From an uncultured Rhizobium sp. (GTDB taxonomy: Bacteria; Pseudomonadota; Alphaproteobacteria; Rhizobiales; Rhizobiaceae): a stretch of DNA of 64,000 nucleotides. Below the pieces are notes generated by a model. That model made no database searches. It saw only the letters and a list, made by a program, of their open reading frames with translations, and was not told the DNA's origin. A program made the translations under genes and the position numbers. The stretch covers positions 1 to 64,000 of the forward strand of contig CAMFIE010000017.1 in NCBI GenBank assembly GCA_945952315.1. The letters run 5' to 3'. Of this stretch, positions 1 to 8,545 are shown piece after piece (within the stretch, counting starts at the first letter, position 1; each line of letters opens with the position of its first letter).

Positions 1-111
1 GGCGATTGCCTTGTCGACTTGAGGTTCTCCGACAGCTTTGGACACCCCATAGGCAACCAGTCCCGCAATGAGGCCAGCAATCATGCCCCTCACCAGGAGT
101 TTACCCATCAT
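1..111 (-). CDS. cbtA: Cobalt transporter subunit CbtA, N-terminal fragment
   Basis: Only the first 37 codons are inside the window; the gene runs off position 1. The translated start reads MMGKLLVRGMIAGLIAGL, followed by AYGVSKAVGEPQVDKAIA. That is a short charged start, a glycine-rich first membrane helix and the GEPQVD(K/R)AI motif typical of CbtA. CbtA is an integral membrane protein thought to bring cobalt in for B12 synthesis together with the small subunit CbtB. The ATG lies 11 bases after the cbtB stop, so the two are co-transcribed and share the upstream cobalamin riboswitch. Two ATG codons stand in tandem (111 and 108), and either could be the start. Family identity is clear; the rest of the protein cannot be judged. 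Confidence 0.85.
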   Translation of the reverse strand, partial: MMGKLLVRGMIAGLIAGLVAYGVSKAVGEPQVDKAIA

Positions 112-122
112 GTGCCTGATCC

Positions 123-332
123 TTAATGGCAGGGAAATCCAAGAAGATGGCGACCGTCGTGCACAAACTCATGGACACCGCTTCCATCGAACATCTGCAC
201 AGCACCCTGTTCGGTGCTTATGAAATAAACAGCCAGCATCGCCAGCAGGCCGACGAAGAAAGCCCAAGGCATGATCTGGGCAACGGGGATGGATTGAACC
301 TGAACTTCGTGGGAAGCGAGTGCGTGAGACAT
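123..332 (-). CDS. cbtB: Cobalt transporter subunit CbtB
   Basis: This 69-residue protein has one hydrophobic segment (about residues 21-40) and a short C-terminal tail with spaced histidines, HEFVHDGRHLLGFPCH. That tail is the expected metal-binding signature of CbtB. The protein is a single-span membrane partner of CbtA, whose gene follows after 11 bases. The start is the ATG at 332, directly preceded by a GGAAGGAC ribosome binding site. A cobalamin riboswitch lies in the 5' leader, so expression should fall when B12 is plentiful. Length and motif both match the family. Confidence 0.92.
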   Translation of the reverse strand: MSHALASHEVQVQSIPVAQIMPWAFFVGLLAMLAVYFISTEQGAVQMFDGSGVHEFVHDGRHLLGFPCH

Positions 333-364
333 GATAGTCCTTCCTGAATAACGCGTTCGAACTT

Positions 365-475
365 GGACTTTACGTTTCGGGGTCTGGCTCTCGCTTTGCG
401 ATAACAGTGGCGCGACCGCGCCAGAATCTCACTGGCTTCCCGAGCGGCAAGGGTTGACGTATAGCAATATAAATC
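365..475 (-). promoter_or_regulatory. Cobalamin riboswitch in the cbtBA leader
   Basis: Read on the minus strand, the leader contains GGGAAGCCAGTGAGA, then CGCGGTCGCGCCACTGT, then GAGCCAGACCCCG. These are the ordered conserved blocks of a cobalamin riboswitch: the GGGAA block, the GCCACTGT block and the AGCCAGAC B12 box. It ends about 30-35 bases before the cbtB start, close enough to control ribosome access. Exact edges are estimated by eye. The cobalt transport genes downstream fit the usual regulon. Confidence 0.85.
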
Positions 476-532
476 TGGCACGGCAATTAGCGACCGGCGT
501 TGTGAATTGCGACCTCTGCAGGCGGGAAAGCG

Positions 533-1120
533 ATGGCGGCAGAAAAAGCTACAAGGCTGACGATTGTCTGCTCGGCGAGAGGTATGCGTGCGCAGGAGTC
601 ACTGTTCGGAGATGCCGACGGGATCGCGGTTCCGCAGGCGGACCAGCTCGGGAGATTGAAGGAACTCCTTGCGAAGCCCTTCGCGTCCGTGCGTTGCGGC
701 TCGGATGCCTCGGCTGTTGCGACAGCCGCTCTTCTGGCCGACACAGCTCAACAAGACCCGCTTCTCGCCGACCTGGACTTCGGCAGATGGAGCGGCCGCG
801 CTCTTTCATACGTAGCCACGAGCGAACCGCAGGCCTTGTCCGCGTGGATGTCTGACCCGGCGGCCAAGCCGCACGGCGGGGAATCGATATCCGAGCTTCT
901 GCTTCGTTCCCGGCGTTGGCTTGACTTGGAGCTGCTCTCGGGCGGACATCATCTTGTAATTGCCAGCAGAGCAGCATGCCGCGCTCTCGTGATCGGCGCA
1001 CTGGAAGCGCCTGAAACTTCCTTCTGGCGTCTGGATATAGAACATCTGTCGGTTACCAGACTCACCTCGGATGGCCGCAGATGGTCAATCCGCAGTATTG
1101 GCTGTGAATTGCTTGATTGA
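533..1120 (+). CDS. Histidine-phosphatase-fold protein lacking catalytic histidines
   Basis: The 195-residue protein follows the histidine phosphatase fold. It has a first strand ending in IVCSARG (residues 11-17), the block LADLDFGRWSGRAL (78-91), PHGGES (113-118) and a late strand, HLVIASRAACRAL (140-152). In active members the first motif is RHG or CHGAT, and the late motif carries a second histidine (THA). Here both positions are serine (about S14 and S145). The fold is retained but the phospho-accepting and partner histidines appear to be gone. Relatives of this protein are commonly found beside cbtAB, and this one is divergent from cbtBA. The start is the ATG at 533 after GCGGGAAAGCG. 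Enzymatic activity is doubtful; it may bind rather than hydrolyse. Confidence 0.75.
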   Translation: MAAEKATRLTIVCSARGMRAQESLFGDADGIAVPQADQLGRLKELLAKPFASVRCGSDASAVATAALLADTAQQDPLLADLDFGRWSGRALSYVATSEPQALSAWMSDPAAKPHGGESISELLLRSRRWLDLELLSGGHHLVIASRAACRALVIGALEAPETSFWRLDIEHLSVTRLTSDGRRWSIRSIGCELLD

Positions 1121-1171
1121 GCGTTGCCGGTTCACACTGTGCAGCGATGAGCCGCTACAAGTGCGACGCAA

Positions 1172-1348
1172 TCAGCTGCGGAGCCTTGCCATTCGACGGG
1201 TCAAATCAGCTTGCAGTTTCGTTTTCTGATAGGGCGAAAGCTTTTTCCAAGACTTGATTTCCTCGGCCGTGCGCCCGCAACCAAGGCACCACTTCTTTCG
1301 TGGATCATATTGGCAGATGTCTGTGCAGGGAGAGTTTTTCGCTGTCAT
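1172..1348 (-). CDS. DUF1289 small cysteine-rich protein
   Basis: The translated core, SPCTDICQYDPRKKWCLGCG followed by RTAEEI, carries the four spaced cysteines and the GCGRT(A/L)xEI signature of DUF1289. This is a family of small proteins thought to bind metal or an iron-sulfur cluster, of unknown role. I chose the ATG at 1348, giving 58 residues, because the domain begins six residues later. An upstream ATG at 1378 would add ten residues (MSIWHVSITF) that look unrelated to the family. The gene lies alone between the phosphatase-like gene and the RES toxin. Confidence 0.8.
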   Translation of the reverse strand: MTAKNSPCTDICQYDPRKKWCLGCGRTAEEIKSWKKLSPYQKTKLQADLTRRMARLRS

Positions 1349-1420
1349 GAATGTGATGCTGACATGCCAAATCGACAATCTGATAGCCGCTGGGATGGCT
1401 GGTTGCTGACTGCCGATTAT

Positions 1421-2098
1421 TTAGAAGTCCTGGTACTCGATGGATAGCTGTCTGGCAACGACGACAATGTCGGATTGGCAACCGGGATCAGCGACGGTAC
1501 GCGTCCCGGTAGGGTCGAAAATGTTGCCTCCGGTACGGTCGCCGAAAAATAGAATGGCGAATTCGGGGCCGTATTGCACGGAGCTGTAATAGATGCCCTG
1601 TGCCAGCGGGCATGCGGCGTGAAGTGCCTCAGCCCAGGCTCGGGTCGCCGGGTAGGTGCTGCGCGGCCCGGCAAGAAGAGCATTATGGTTCACCCCGATC
1701 CGCCTTTGTCCTGCTGTCGTGAGATCAATCAGCTTGAGGCTTTGCCTGGTGCGGATGGTGCTGTGGGCGTACGCACTGAAGTCCGAGGGACTGACAATCT
1801 GAAGGGTTGGCATGCCGGTGGCGGGATCAATGGGCGACGTGTCGGGACACCGCAGTATGATTTCGCAGGCGGCGCACGCGAAGGACTGGGCTGCGTAGAT
1901 GGTCGGTATGATGTTGCCTGTCGCGTCATGAATTGGCGAGAAGCGGGCATTCCCAAAGCTTGTCGGGTTAAACTCGTCGGCTTTGAAAACAGCGGGATGT
2001 ATGCGATGCAGCTCGGTGCCTTCAGCGATCTCGATGTATGCTTCCTTTCCCGCTCTCATCGCAGTGACAGCGGGAATCGTGAGATCGAACCGCATCAT
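1421..2098 (-). CDS. RES-domain toxin (NAD+-degrading type)
   Basis: This 225-residue protein has the RES-domain order: ELHRIHP with the arginine near residue 31, FNPTSFGNARFSPI, IYAAQSFACAACEIIL with the glutamate, and a serine-containing late block. RES toxins deplete cellular NAD+ and are neutralised by an Xre-type partner. The gene overlaps the 3' end of the upstream antitoxin gene by four bases (ATGA), so the pair is translationally coupled. The protein is a little longer than a minimal RES domain because of extra sequence in the middle. Toxicity is inferred from family knowledge. Confidence 0.85.
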   Translation of the reverse strand: MMRFDLTIPAVTAMRAGKEAYIEIAEGTELHRIHPAVFKADEFNPTSFGNARFSPIHDATGNIIPTIYAAQSFACAACEIILRCPDTSPIDPATGMPTLQIVSPSDFSAYAHSTIRTRQSLKLIDLTTAGQRRIGVNHNALLAGPRSTYPATRAWAEALHAACPLAQGIYYSSVQYGPEFAILFFGDRTGGNIFDPTGTRTVADPGCQSDIVVVARQLSIEYQDF

Positions 2099-2856
2099 CC
2101 GTGCACCGGCGGCTCGATCTCACGCTTGAACGCATCTTCTACTTCCTGCTCCTGCGAACCGAGAAACTCACTCGGAGAACCACCGAAGTCAAGATGGGGG
2201 CGGGTGAGCCAATGCAGCAGGCGAAAGTCACTCCAGGCCTCAGGCTTGAGCGCTATCAAAGTCGCCACTACAGGAAACAACCGCCTTCCTTCGACATCGA
2301 ACTGAAACAGCGGGTAAGCGGCTCGGCCGTCTACATTGAAGCGAAGAAGCTCACGTTTGTCCTCTCTGCGCTTCAGGGTCGCGGAAGGGTTCGTGGCGGA
2401 AAGGCCTAGCAGTTCGCATGCCTGCGCCTGATCTACCATAGATGTGTTTGCAAGGACCCGTTCCTGGAGCCGCGCACGATTGAGCGCGGCCTGTAGCTTC
2501 TCGTCGTCGCCCTTGACCAGGCTCTCCCGCAGCATGAGGCGATAAGCATCAACGACCTTCTCGATCTCTTCCGAAAGGCGATCTCTGAAGAGCGTGACGA
2601 ATGCCGCCTTCATCGCCTCCCTGACCGGTGACTTGTAGTGCTTATCTTTTCGAGCGGCGCGAACTTCTGTCGGGGTGGGAACTGCTTCGACAAGGCTCGC
2701 CCACCGAATATAGTCCTCTTGGTCTGCCTGAACGACCACCTGGACCTGCACCGATTTTGCAGACACCGCCGAAGCCGTCATTTTCTCGGACTGAAGAAGC
2801 TTCTGAGGGTTCCGTTTACCTATAGGTTGCGCTTGAGCGGCGGTGATTATCGGCAT
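2095..2856 (-). CDS. Xre/MbcA-like antitoxin partner of the RES toxin
   Basis: This 253-residue protein precedes the RES toxin gene and overlaps it by four bases. The C-terminal half (PLFQFDVEGRRLFPVV, then SDFRLLHWLTRPHLDFGGSP) matches the C-terminal toxin-contacting region of RES-associated antitoxins, in which a strand-rich segment is followed by WL..P...L.G.SP. The middle (QAQACELLGLSATNPSATLK) looks like a short helix-turn-helix. The first 60 or so residues are polar and atypical. The start could be the ATG at 2856 or the internal ATG at residue 26. These pairs usually repress their own promoter, which would lie in 2857-3000. Confidence 0.75.
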   Translation of the reverse strand: MPIITAAQAQPIGKRNPQKLLQSEKMTASAVSAKSVQVQVVVQADQEDYIRWASLVEAVPTPTEVRAARKDKHYKSPVREAMKAAFVTLFRDRLSEEIEKVVDAYRLMLRESLVKGDDEKLQAALNRARLQERVLANTSMVDQAQACELLGLSATNPSATLKRREDKRELLRFNVDGRAAYPLFQFDVEGRRLFPVVATLIALKPEAWSDFRLLHWLTRPHLDFGGSPSEFLGSQEQEVEDAFKREIEPPVHG

Positions 2857-3182
2857 TGGCGCTTTCCTAGATTTAATAGGTGTAGCTATTAAGATAGCGG
2901 ATGTAGCGCCTGTTTGCTAGGGGTGCTCACGGCCGACGCGCTTTTACCAATTACAATCTCGCTGGCTGCTGTTGACGTCGACATCTGGCAACGGAAGCGG
3001 CTTTTTGGCTCTCCAAGCTGCCTCAAGGCGGGGGTTACATTTCGATAGGTGTTGGTTTAGGACGGACCCAATCGCTCGTGTCTGAGTAGGGCCTGATATT
3101 CCTGGTAACGGCGGTGGTGTTTGAATCGTAGCTTCAAGGTCCCCGTCGCAGTACGTTGCTGGCAAGGCGGACACGCATGCTC
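2857..3182. other. Gene-free region between two toxin-antitoxin loci
   Basis: No convincing reading frame is present. The stretch next to 2856 is AT-rich (around TTTAATAGGTGTAGCTATTAAG), has a small inverted symmetry and is the likely promoter/operator of the RES/Xre pair. The rest is unremarkable. Confidence 0.5.
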
Positions 3183-3211
3183 TTGACATATCGGGACTGA
3201 ACAATTAACTT
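3183..3211 (+). promoter_or_regulatory. Sigma-70-type promoter of the ToxIN-like locus
   Basis: TTGACA at 3183-3188 is separated by 17 bases from TAACTT at 3206-3211. A transcript would start near 3218, just before the first 35-nt repeat at 3221. The position is what a type III toxin-antitoxin locus needs. Confidence 0.65.
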
Positions 3212-3220
3212 ATTGCGCAC

Positions 3221-3290
3221 AGGTGATACGCTACCTTGAGTGCGAACTTGAAATCAGGTGATGCGCTACCTTGAGTGCGAGCTTGAAAAA
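3221..3290 (+). ncRNA. toxI: ToxI-like antitoxin RNA: two tandem 35-nt repeats
   Basis: Positions 3221-3255 and 3256-3290 are direct tandem copies of a 35-nt unit that begins AGGTGATRCGCTACCTTGAG and continues TGCGARCTTGAAAWM. They differ only at a few positions. The unit lies between a promoter and a terminator, directly upstream of toxN. That is the layout of type III toxin-antitoxin systems, in which each repeat of the transcript folds into a pseudoknot that holds one toxin molecule. An open reading frame crosses the second repeat from 3258, but the repeat and terminator argue that this stretch is RNA and not coding. Only two units are present; many relatives have more. Confidence 0.8.
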
Positions 3291-3315
3291 ATGGCTCTCA
3301 GTGCCAGAAACTGGG

Positions 3316-3343
3316 AAAAAGTGGCGAAAGCCACTTTTTTTTT
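3316..3343 (+). terminator. Terminator between toxI repeats and toxN
   Basis: A perfect 10-bp stem AAAAAGTGGC / GCCACTTTTT closes on a GAAA tetraloop, and the T-run continues to 3343. A leaky terminator between the antitoxin RNA and the toxin is the standard way type III loci set a high RNA:toxin ratio. Confidence 0.85.
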
Positions 3344-3362
3344 AACTTTGGACAGGCAGTCG

Positions 3363-3955
3363 ATGCGCTTTTATACGGTTTCGGACGACTATATTGCGTT
3401 TCTCCAGAAACACGAGCCGAGGGTCTACAACAACGGTGGTGCAGGCTATAAGAGCAAGAAGGCTTACATCGGTGTCGTGCTAGAAATTCACTCGCACAAA
3501 TTCATCGCCCCACTCACGTCATACAAGCCCGCACAGGATAAAATCCACTCTTCGGCATGTTCGGCTTTTAACTGCACGAGCGGTCAAATCCCCTGAACAA
3601 ATTGGGCATGATTGCCTTGAACAATATGATACCTGTTCCAGAGGGCGAAATAGCCGAACTTGATATCGAAGCACAGGCCGACGCGTACAAGAGGCTGCTG
3701 TACAAGCAGTACGAATACATAAAGGCGAACCGCGCCGAAATTCTTTCGAGAGCTGCGAAGCTTTACGAGCATGTGGTACTTAAACGGACACCATTCTTCG
3801 TCAAGATATCCTGCGACATTCCCAAACTGGTTGACGAATACAGAAAATTCGGTGTTGCTGCGCCCACAGAGGGAAAACCTGAATTGGCCGATATCGTCCC
3901 TCCTGAAAGCGTTGCAAATGTATCGGTAACAACGGTGGCGAGCGAAGCAGACTGA
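3363..3955 (+). pseudogene. toxN: ToxN/AbiQ-family endoribonuclease with a one-base frameshift
   Basis: The product starts at ATG 3363 as MRFYTVSDDYIAFLQ and contains KKAYIGVVLEI and FIAPLTSYKP. Residues K33, T52, S53 and K55 fall where ToxN active-site residues are known. The frame is lost at about 3570, in GGCTTTTAACTG. Restoring one A would continue as FKLHERSNPLNKLGM and join the second half (from 3602), which carries the typical NKLGMIALNNMIPVPE and YKRLLYKQYEYIKAN blocks. The joined protein would be about 197 residues, slightly longer than ToxN. Both halves are well conserved, so the break is recent, a sequencing error in an A run, or a programmed slip. A truncated product ending at 3596 would lack the C-terminal half and is probably inactive. 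Confidence 0.85.
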
Positions 3956-4062
3956 GTTCGGGTTCATGCTGCTGCGCCCCTTCAATCATAACACTCGTTC
4001 GGCGGGGCGTGTGTACGCAATAGCATTGGTCGCCAGACCTGTTCTTGCGATGCGCTTCTATT
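3956..4062. other. Gene-free gap between toxN and the copper island
   Basis: About 105 bases with no supported gene or clear terminator. Convergent genes flank it. Confidence 0.4.
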
Positions 4063-4533
4063 TCAGAGTCCCTCTGTCATTTTCCTCAGGCACCACCCTG
4101 CATAGTATTTGGCAAACAGGCCAGCGACTATTCTCCAACCCTGACTGGCTGGCATAGCGTAATCCATGAACATGCCGACATGACTGCCATTATCCTGAGG
4201 CGTGATCGTGAAGCCTATGCGATAATGACCCATCACAAGAAGCCGGATTTTTGCCCGAGTCTCCCAGGTCTTCGAAAACGGCGGTGACCTCTCGGTCACC
4301 ACCTCCTCCAGAAAGAGCCGAAGGCCAAGGATGTTTCCCGTCATCCGGATAACGGACCCAACGGCCCGTCCTCGCCCCTCGTCAAGCTCGTAGCGCATCG
4401 TTCCGCCGAGCATCATCATGGACGGCTTCTGCATGTGCGATCCGAGAACCGTGGGATCGTCGAGCCGTTCAAACACGTCCTCCGGCGAGGCGCGGGTCCG
4501 GACGGTCCGCACTGCGGAGCGGGCGTATCTCAT
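4063..4533 (-). CDS. SRPBCC-family protein at the end of the copper operon
   Basis: The 156-residue protein begins [20 protein letters not shown] and has the SRPBCC layout: an N-terminal strand, ASPEDVFERLDDP, GGTMRYELDEGRGRAVGSVIRMTG, and a C-terminal amphipathic helix. This fold forms a hydrophobic pocket; its ligand here is unknown. The ATG at 4533 overlaps the stop of the DUF2933 gene (ATGA), which fixes the start. The longer frame that extends to 4950 is antisense to nothing useful and runs through the ATPase gene. Its place after a copper ATPase and a DUF2933 protein is a recurrent arrangement in alphaproteobacterial copper clusters. Confidence 0.75.
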   Translation of the reverse strand: MRYARSAVRTVRTRASPEDVFERLDDPTVLGSHMQKPSMMMLGGTMRYELDEGRGRAVGSVIRMTGNILGLRLFLEEVVTERSPPFSKTWETRAKIRLLVMGHYRIGFTITPQDNGSHVGMFMDYAMPASQGWRIVAGLFAKYYAGWCLRKMTEGL

Positions 4534-4733
4534 GACTTTCCGTCCTCTTGATCGTGATGATGATGCCCGCCGTGGCCGCCATGACCGTGGAAGAGATGCA
4601 TCAGCGGGCAGGCCATAAGCAAAAGATAAGGGGCAAGCCCGAGCACGTGGGCCCAGTGCTCCCTGAGGACGAAGAAGGCGGCGATGAGACCGAAGGAGAC
4701 GGCCATCAGTATCCATGTGAGGGAAGTGATCAT
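4530..4733 (-). CDS. DUF2933 small membrane protein with His-rich tail
   Basis: The 67-residue protein has two hydrophobic segments (about residues 5-22 and 28-45), the block [20 protein letters not shown] and a C-terminal tail [12 protein letters not shown]. This matches DUF2933 proteins that travel with copper ATPases. The histidine tail is likely to bind copper at the inner membrane. It overlaps the upstream ATPase stop and the downstream SRPBCC start by four bases each, so all three are translated as a unit. Confidence 0.85.
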   Translation of the reverse strand: MITSLTWILMAVSFGLIAAFFVLREHWAHVLGLAPYLLLMACPLMHLFHGHGGHGGHHHHDQEDGKS

Positions 4734-6988
4734 AGTTCCATGCTCCTGAGCCTGAGTGAGTTGCCGATGACGCTGACGGAGGAGAGCGCCATGGCAGCAG
4801 CCGCAATGATGGGTGAGAGAAGAAGGCCGAAGGTGGGGTAGAGCGCACCTGCGGCAATGGGGACGCCCGCCGCGTTGTAGATGAAGGCGAAGAAGAGGTT
4901 CTGCCGGATGTTCGCCATGGTCGCGCGGCTGAGCTGGCGTGCCCTGACAATCCCTTCGAGATCGCCCTTCAGCAAGGTCACACCCGCGCTCTCGATGGCA
5001 ACGTCAGTTCCCGTACCCATGGCAATGCCGACATCGGCTGCCGCAAGCGCTGGCGCGTCGTTCACCCCGTCGCCCGCCATGGCGACGATCTTGCCTTCGT
5101 CGCGGAGCCTCGCGACGATCTTGCTCTTGTCCTCAGGCAGCACCTCCGCCTCGACTTCCTGGATGCCGAGACGTTTGGCAACAGCCTGCGCCGTCGTTTT
5201 GTTGTCGCCGGTCAGCATGACGACGCGCACGCCCTCCTCGACCAGCGCCTTGACGGCCTTAGGGGTCGTGGCCTTGACGGGATCGGCAACGGCGAAGAGC
5301 CCGGCGACTTCCCCGTCGCTCGCCATGAAGATCACCGTCGCGCCTTCTCCGCGCAAGTTCTCGGCCTTTGCGGTCAGCGCGGTGACGTCTATCCCGCTCT
5401 CGCCCATGATGCGGTGGCTTCCGAGGATCAGCCGCCTGCCTTCGACCGTGCCCGTCACGCCCTTGCCGACCGGGCTGTCGAAATCATCAGCCGTGGCGAG
5501 CGGAATGTTCCGCTCGCTGGCGGCATTGACGATGGCGAGCGCCAGCGGGTGCTCGCTGGAGCGTTCGAGCGTTGCCGCGAGCCGAAGCAGTTCAATCTCC
5601 GCGAGACCCTCGCGGGGAACGATTGCCGTGACCTTGGGGCGGCCCTCGGTCAGCGTTCCGGTTTTGTCGACCACCAGAGTGTCGACCTTCTCGAAGCGCT
5701 CCAGGGCCTCGGCGTTCTTGATCAGCACGCCGAGCCTTGCACCGCGTCCGACGCCGACCATGATCGACATCGGCGTGGCGAGGCCGAGGGCGCAGGGGCA
5801 GGCGATAATGAGAACGGCGACGGAGGCAACGAGACCATGCGCGAAGCGTGGCTCGGGGCCCATGATCATCCACACCGCGAAGGCGATGATGGCGACACCG
5901 ATGACGACAGGCACGAACCAGCCCGACACCTCGTCGGCGAGACGCTGGATCGGAGCCCGCGAACGCTGCGCTTCCGCCACCATCCTGACGATCTGCGAGA
6001 GCATGGTGTCGCGGCCGACCTTGGCCGCCTCCATCACGAAGCCGCCTGTCTGGTTCATCGTGCCGCCGATGAGCTTCGAGCCCACCTGTTTGGTGACGGG
6101 CATGGATTCGCCCGTGATCATGGATTCGTCGACCGAGCTTCGGCCGTCGAGAAGAACCCCGTCGACCGGAACCTGCTCGCCCGGACGCACGCGCAGCCTG
6201 TCGCCGACGCTGACGGCGTCGAGACCGACGTCCTCGTCGGTTCCGTCTTCCCTGATGCGGCGGGCGGTCTTCGGCGCGAGATCGAGGAGGGCGCGGATCG
6301 CGCCGCCCGTCTGCTCGCGGGCCCTCAGTTCCAGCACCTGGCCGAGAAGGACGAGCACGGTGATGACGGCCGCCGCCTCGAAATAGACGGCGACCGTGCC
6401 ATCGGCCGTGCGGAGCGTCTCCGGGAAGAGGCCCGGCAGAAGCGTCGCCACCATGCTGTAGGCCCAGGCGACGCCCGTGCCCATGGCGATCAGCGTGAAC
6501 ATGTTGAGGTGTCGGCTGAGGATGGATTTCCAGCCGCGCTCGAAGAACGGCCATCCTGCCCAGAGCACGACGGGGGTCGCGAGCACCATCTGCACCCAGT
6601 CCGACGTCTTGGGGGAGACGAGCATGTGAAGGTCGAAGAGGTGCCCGCCCATCTCCAGGAACAGGACGGGGATCGACAGCGCGAGACCGATCCAGAAGCG
6701 GCGGGTCATGTCCGTGAGTTCCGCGCTCGGGCCTTCCTGAAGGACCGGTGTCTCGGGTTCGAGCGCCATGCCGCAGATCGGGCAGTTGCCCGGCCCCGGC
6801 TGCCTTATCTGCGGATGCATGGGGCAGGTGTAGATGACGCCCTCGGCGCTCGCAGGCGGCGGTGCCGCCTGCTTCATTGCTCCGTGCCCCGCGTGGTCGT
6901 GCGCATGGTGCTCATGATGTCCGCTGTGGTCAGTACGTGAATGGGCGCTGTGGTCGTGATGCTGATGCTTTTCGTGTTCGTTCGCCAT
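4730..6988 (-). CDS. copA: P1B-type copper-exporting ATPase
   Basis: The 752-residue pump starts with a histidine-rich tail (residues 1-36). A heavy-metal-binding domain follows with CPMHP (55-59) and CPICGM (69-74), in place of the usual CxxC ferredoxin-like domain. Then come transmembrane helices, the TGES actuator motif, the CPC metal site in helix 6 (about 397-399), DKTGT with the phosphorylated aspartate near 441, HP in the nucleotide domain (SSEHPLAL) and GDGVND. These make it a complete copper pump that drives copper out of the cytosol. The gene lies 13 bases after the multicopper oxidase gene and overlaps the DUF2933 gene. Copper is preferred over silver from context. Confidence 0.95.
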   Translation of the reverse strand: MANEHEKHQHHDHSAHSRTDHSGHHEHHAHDHAGHGAMKQAAPPPASAEGVIYTCPMHPQIRQPGPGNCPICGMALEPETPVLQEGPSAELTDMTRRFWIGLALSIPVLFLEMGGHLFDLHMLVSPKTSDWVQMVLATPVVLWAGWPFFERGWKSILSRHLNMFTLIAMGTGVAWAYSMVATLLPGLFPETLRTADGTVAVYFEAAAVITVLVLLGQVLELRAREQTGGAIRALLDLAPKTARRIREDGTDEDVGLDAVSVGDRLRVRPGEQVPVDGVLLDGRSSVDESMITGESMPVTKQVGSKLIGGTMNQTGGFVMEAAKVGRDTMLSQIVRMVAEAQRSRAPIQRLADEVSGWFVPVVIGVAIIAFAVWMIMGPEPRFAHGLVASVAVLIIACPCALGLATPMSIMVGVGRGARLGVLIKNAEALERFEKVDTLVVDKTGTLTEGRPKVTAIVPREGLAEIELLRLAATLERSSEHPLALAIVNAASERNIPLATADDFDSPVGKGVTGTVEGRRLILGSHRIMGESGIDVTALTAKAENLRGEGATVIFMASDGEVAGLFAVADPVKATTPKAVKALVEEGVRVVMLTGDNKTTAQAVAKRLGIQEVEAEVLPEDKSKIVARLRDEGKIVAMAGDGVNDAPALAAADVGIAMGTGTDVAIESAGVTLLKGDLEGIVRARQLSRATMANIRQNLFFAFIYNAAGVPIAAGALYPTFGLLLSPIIAAAAMALSSVSVIGNSLRLRSMEL

Positions 6989-7001
6989 GACGCTCTCCGT
7001 A

Positions 7002-8474
7002 TCAGGTCAGGTCTTCGTAGGTGACGAAGGTCATCATCCCGGAGGCCATATGGTAAAGGTGATGGCAGTGGAGAGGCCAGTGACCAGGATTGTCGGCGTC
7101 GAAGTCTATGGTCAACGCCGCCATGGGAGGCATGAGCACCGTATCCCGAACCGCTCCGGACATCCGCGCTCCGTTGATGGCAACGACCTGGAAATGATGG
7201 CCATGCAGATGGATCGGGTGCGCCATCATCGACATGTTCATCAGATCAAGGCGCACTCGCTCGCCTTTCCTCGCGACAATCGGCTGGTCCGTCTGGATGC
7301 CCCAGGTGTAGGAAGCCATGTCGCCGCCGAGCATGGCGGAATATTTTCGGTCCGGCTTCCTTTCGGCGAGGGGTGAGGAAGCGCGGAGAGCCTGCTCAAG
7401 GCCGAGATCGAGAATAGGCCCGTTCTCGGAACCCTCTGCGGCCAGCTTTGATACCTGCGCTCCTTGGGTTGCGAGAATGACACCGGTTCTTTCCACGCCC
7501 CCTTCACGCAGGGCCAGGATGGGAAACGCCCCCGCTCCTGATGGCAGCTGAAGCCGGATGTCGAGCCGCTGGCCCATGCTGATCGGGAAGCGACTGCCCT
7601 TGACCGACAAGACAGGCCTGCCGTCTACGGAGACAAGTTCGCCTGGCAAGGTTCCGGTGTCGATGGTGAAGCCTGTCGCAGTCGCGCCATTGATGATCCT
7701 CAGACGCGCACGGCCGCCTTTCTCCACGGTAACCACTTCCGGATCGTCGAGCGTCCGGTCATTGGCGAGGTATGCGTCATAGTCGATGTCGTTCACATCC
7801 ATTCCCATGTTCATTCCCGACATGGGCATATCCATGCCGGAATTACTGGACATCATCTGATGCATGGCCTGCATGCCTGGCATCGACCCCATCATTTTGG
7901 AATGGTCCATGGTCATGCCCATGGAGGACGACCCCGCCTTGCTCTTCAGATCGGTCAGCAATTCCTCGGGAGATTTGAACGAGAAATCGTGGAGCAGGAT
8001 CACGATTTCCTGTTCGTCAGCCGCCTTGTCCTGACCGGTGCGCACGATCAGGGGTGCCGCCAGGAGGTTCTGCTCCTGCAGCGTGTGAGCGTGCATCCAC
8101 TGGGTGCCACCTTCGCCCGCAGGGAGGCTGTAGGAGCGATCTTCTCCAGGTTTCAGCAGGGCTGCCGGATTATCTGGAACGCCGTCCATCTTCCAGGGCG
8201 GGGTGAGCCCATGCCAGTGGATCAATGTGCTTTCGGACGTCTGGTTCGCAAGCTTCAGCTCGATTGTCGAGCCCGCGTCTGCATGTAGCCCCGGCCTGCC
8301 GGACGCATCGGTCAGTCCGAAGACACTGGCGGACCTGCCGTTGACGCTGATCGTTCTCTTCGTGATCGACAGCCTTTTAGAAGGTGTGGCGGCGTTCGCG
8401 GGGCGAACTCTTGAAATAGTGGAGACAGCGGTTGCACCCATGGCAACCGACATGAGGAATTGACGGCGATTCAT
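7002..8474 (-). CDS. Periplasmic multicopper oxidase (CopA/CueO type)
   Basis: The 490-residue protein starts [17 protein letters not shown], a Tat signal with RRQFLM. Copper motifs follow in order: HWHGLTPP (about 83), [23 protein letters not shown] and the C-terminal [12 protein letters not shown], which together build the type 1, 2 and 3 copper sites. A methionine-rich insert at about residues 180-226 (repeats of MxxM around [13 protein letters not shown]) is typical of cuprous oxidases and should bind Cu(I). The frame extends upstream to 8708, but the Tat signal shows that 8474 is the start. It oxidises Cu(I) to the less toxic Cu(II) in the periplasm. Confidence 0.93.
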   Translation of the reverse strand: MNRRQFLMSVAMGATAVSTISRVRPANAATPSKRLSITKRTISVNGRSASVFGLTDASGRPGLHADAGSTIELKLANQTSESTLIHWHGLTPPWKMDGVPDNPAALLKPGEDRSYSLPAGEGGTQWMHAHTLQEQNLLAAPLIVRTGQDKAADEQEIVILLHDFSFKSPEELLTDLKSKAGSSSMGMTMDHSKMMGSMPGMQAMHQMMSSNSGMDMPMSGMNMGMDVNDIDYDAYLANDRTLDDPEVVTVEKGGRARLRIINGATATGFTIDTGTLPGELVSVDGRPVLSVKGSRFPISMGQRLDIRLQLPSGAGAFPILALREGGVERTGVILATQGAQVSKLAAEGSENGPILDLGLEQALRASSPLAERKPDRKYSAMLGGDMASYTWGIQTDQPIVARKGERVRLDLMNMSMMAHPIHLHGHHFQVVAINGARMSGAVRDTVLMPPMAALTIDFDADNPGHWPLHCHHLYHMASGMMTFVTYEDLT

Positions 8475-8545
8475 AACGAGCCTCTTGATCTGTCGTCGGA
8501 CAGGCCGACGGGTTGATGACGGTTCCGCCACAAGGCGGTATTGCA

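Noticed and set aside
2968..2993. TGTTGACGTCGACATC as the left end of a Tn7-like element matching 17494
   Set aside because: Only the first seven bases match and no repeats follow; chance similarity is likely.
3258..3596. Open reading frame from 3258 as a complete protein
   Set aside because: Its first 35 codons cover the second repeat and the terminator; the ToxN domain starts at ATG 3363.
4881..6386. Long frames antisense to the copper ATPase gene
   Set aside because: They are shadows of GC-rich coding DNA and lack motifs or ribosome sites.
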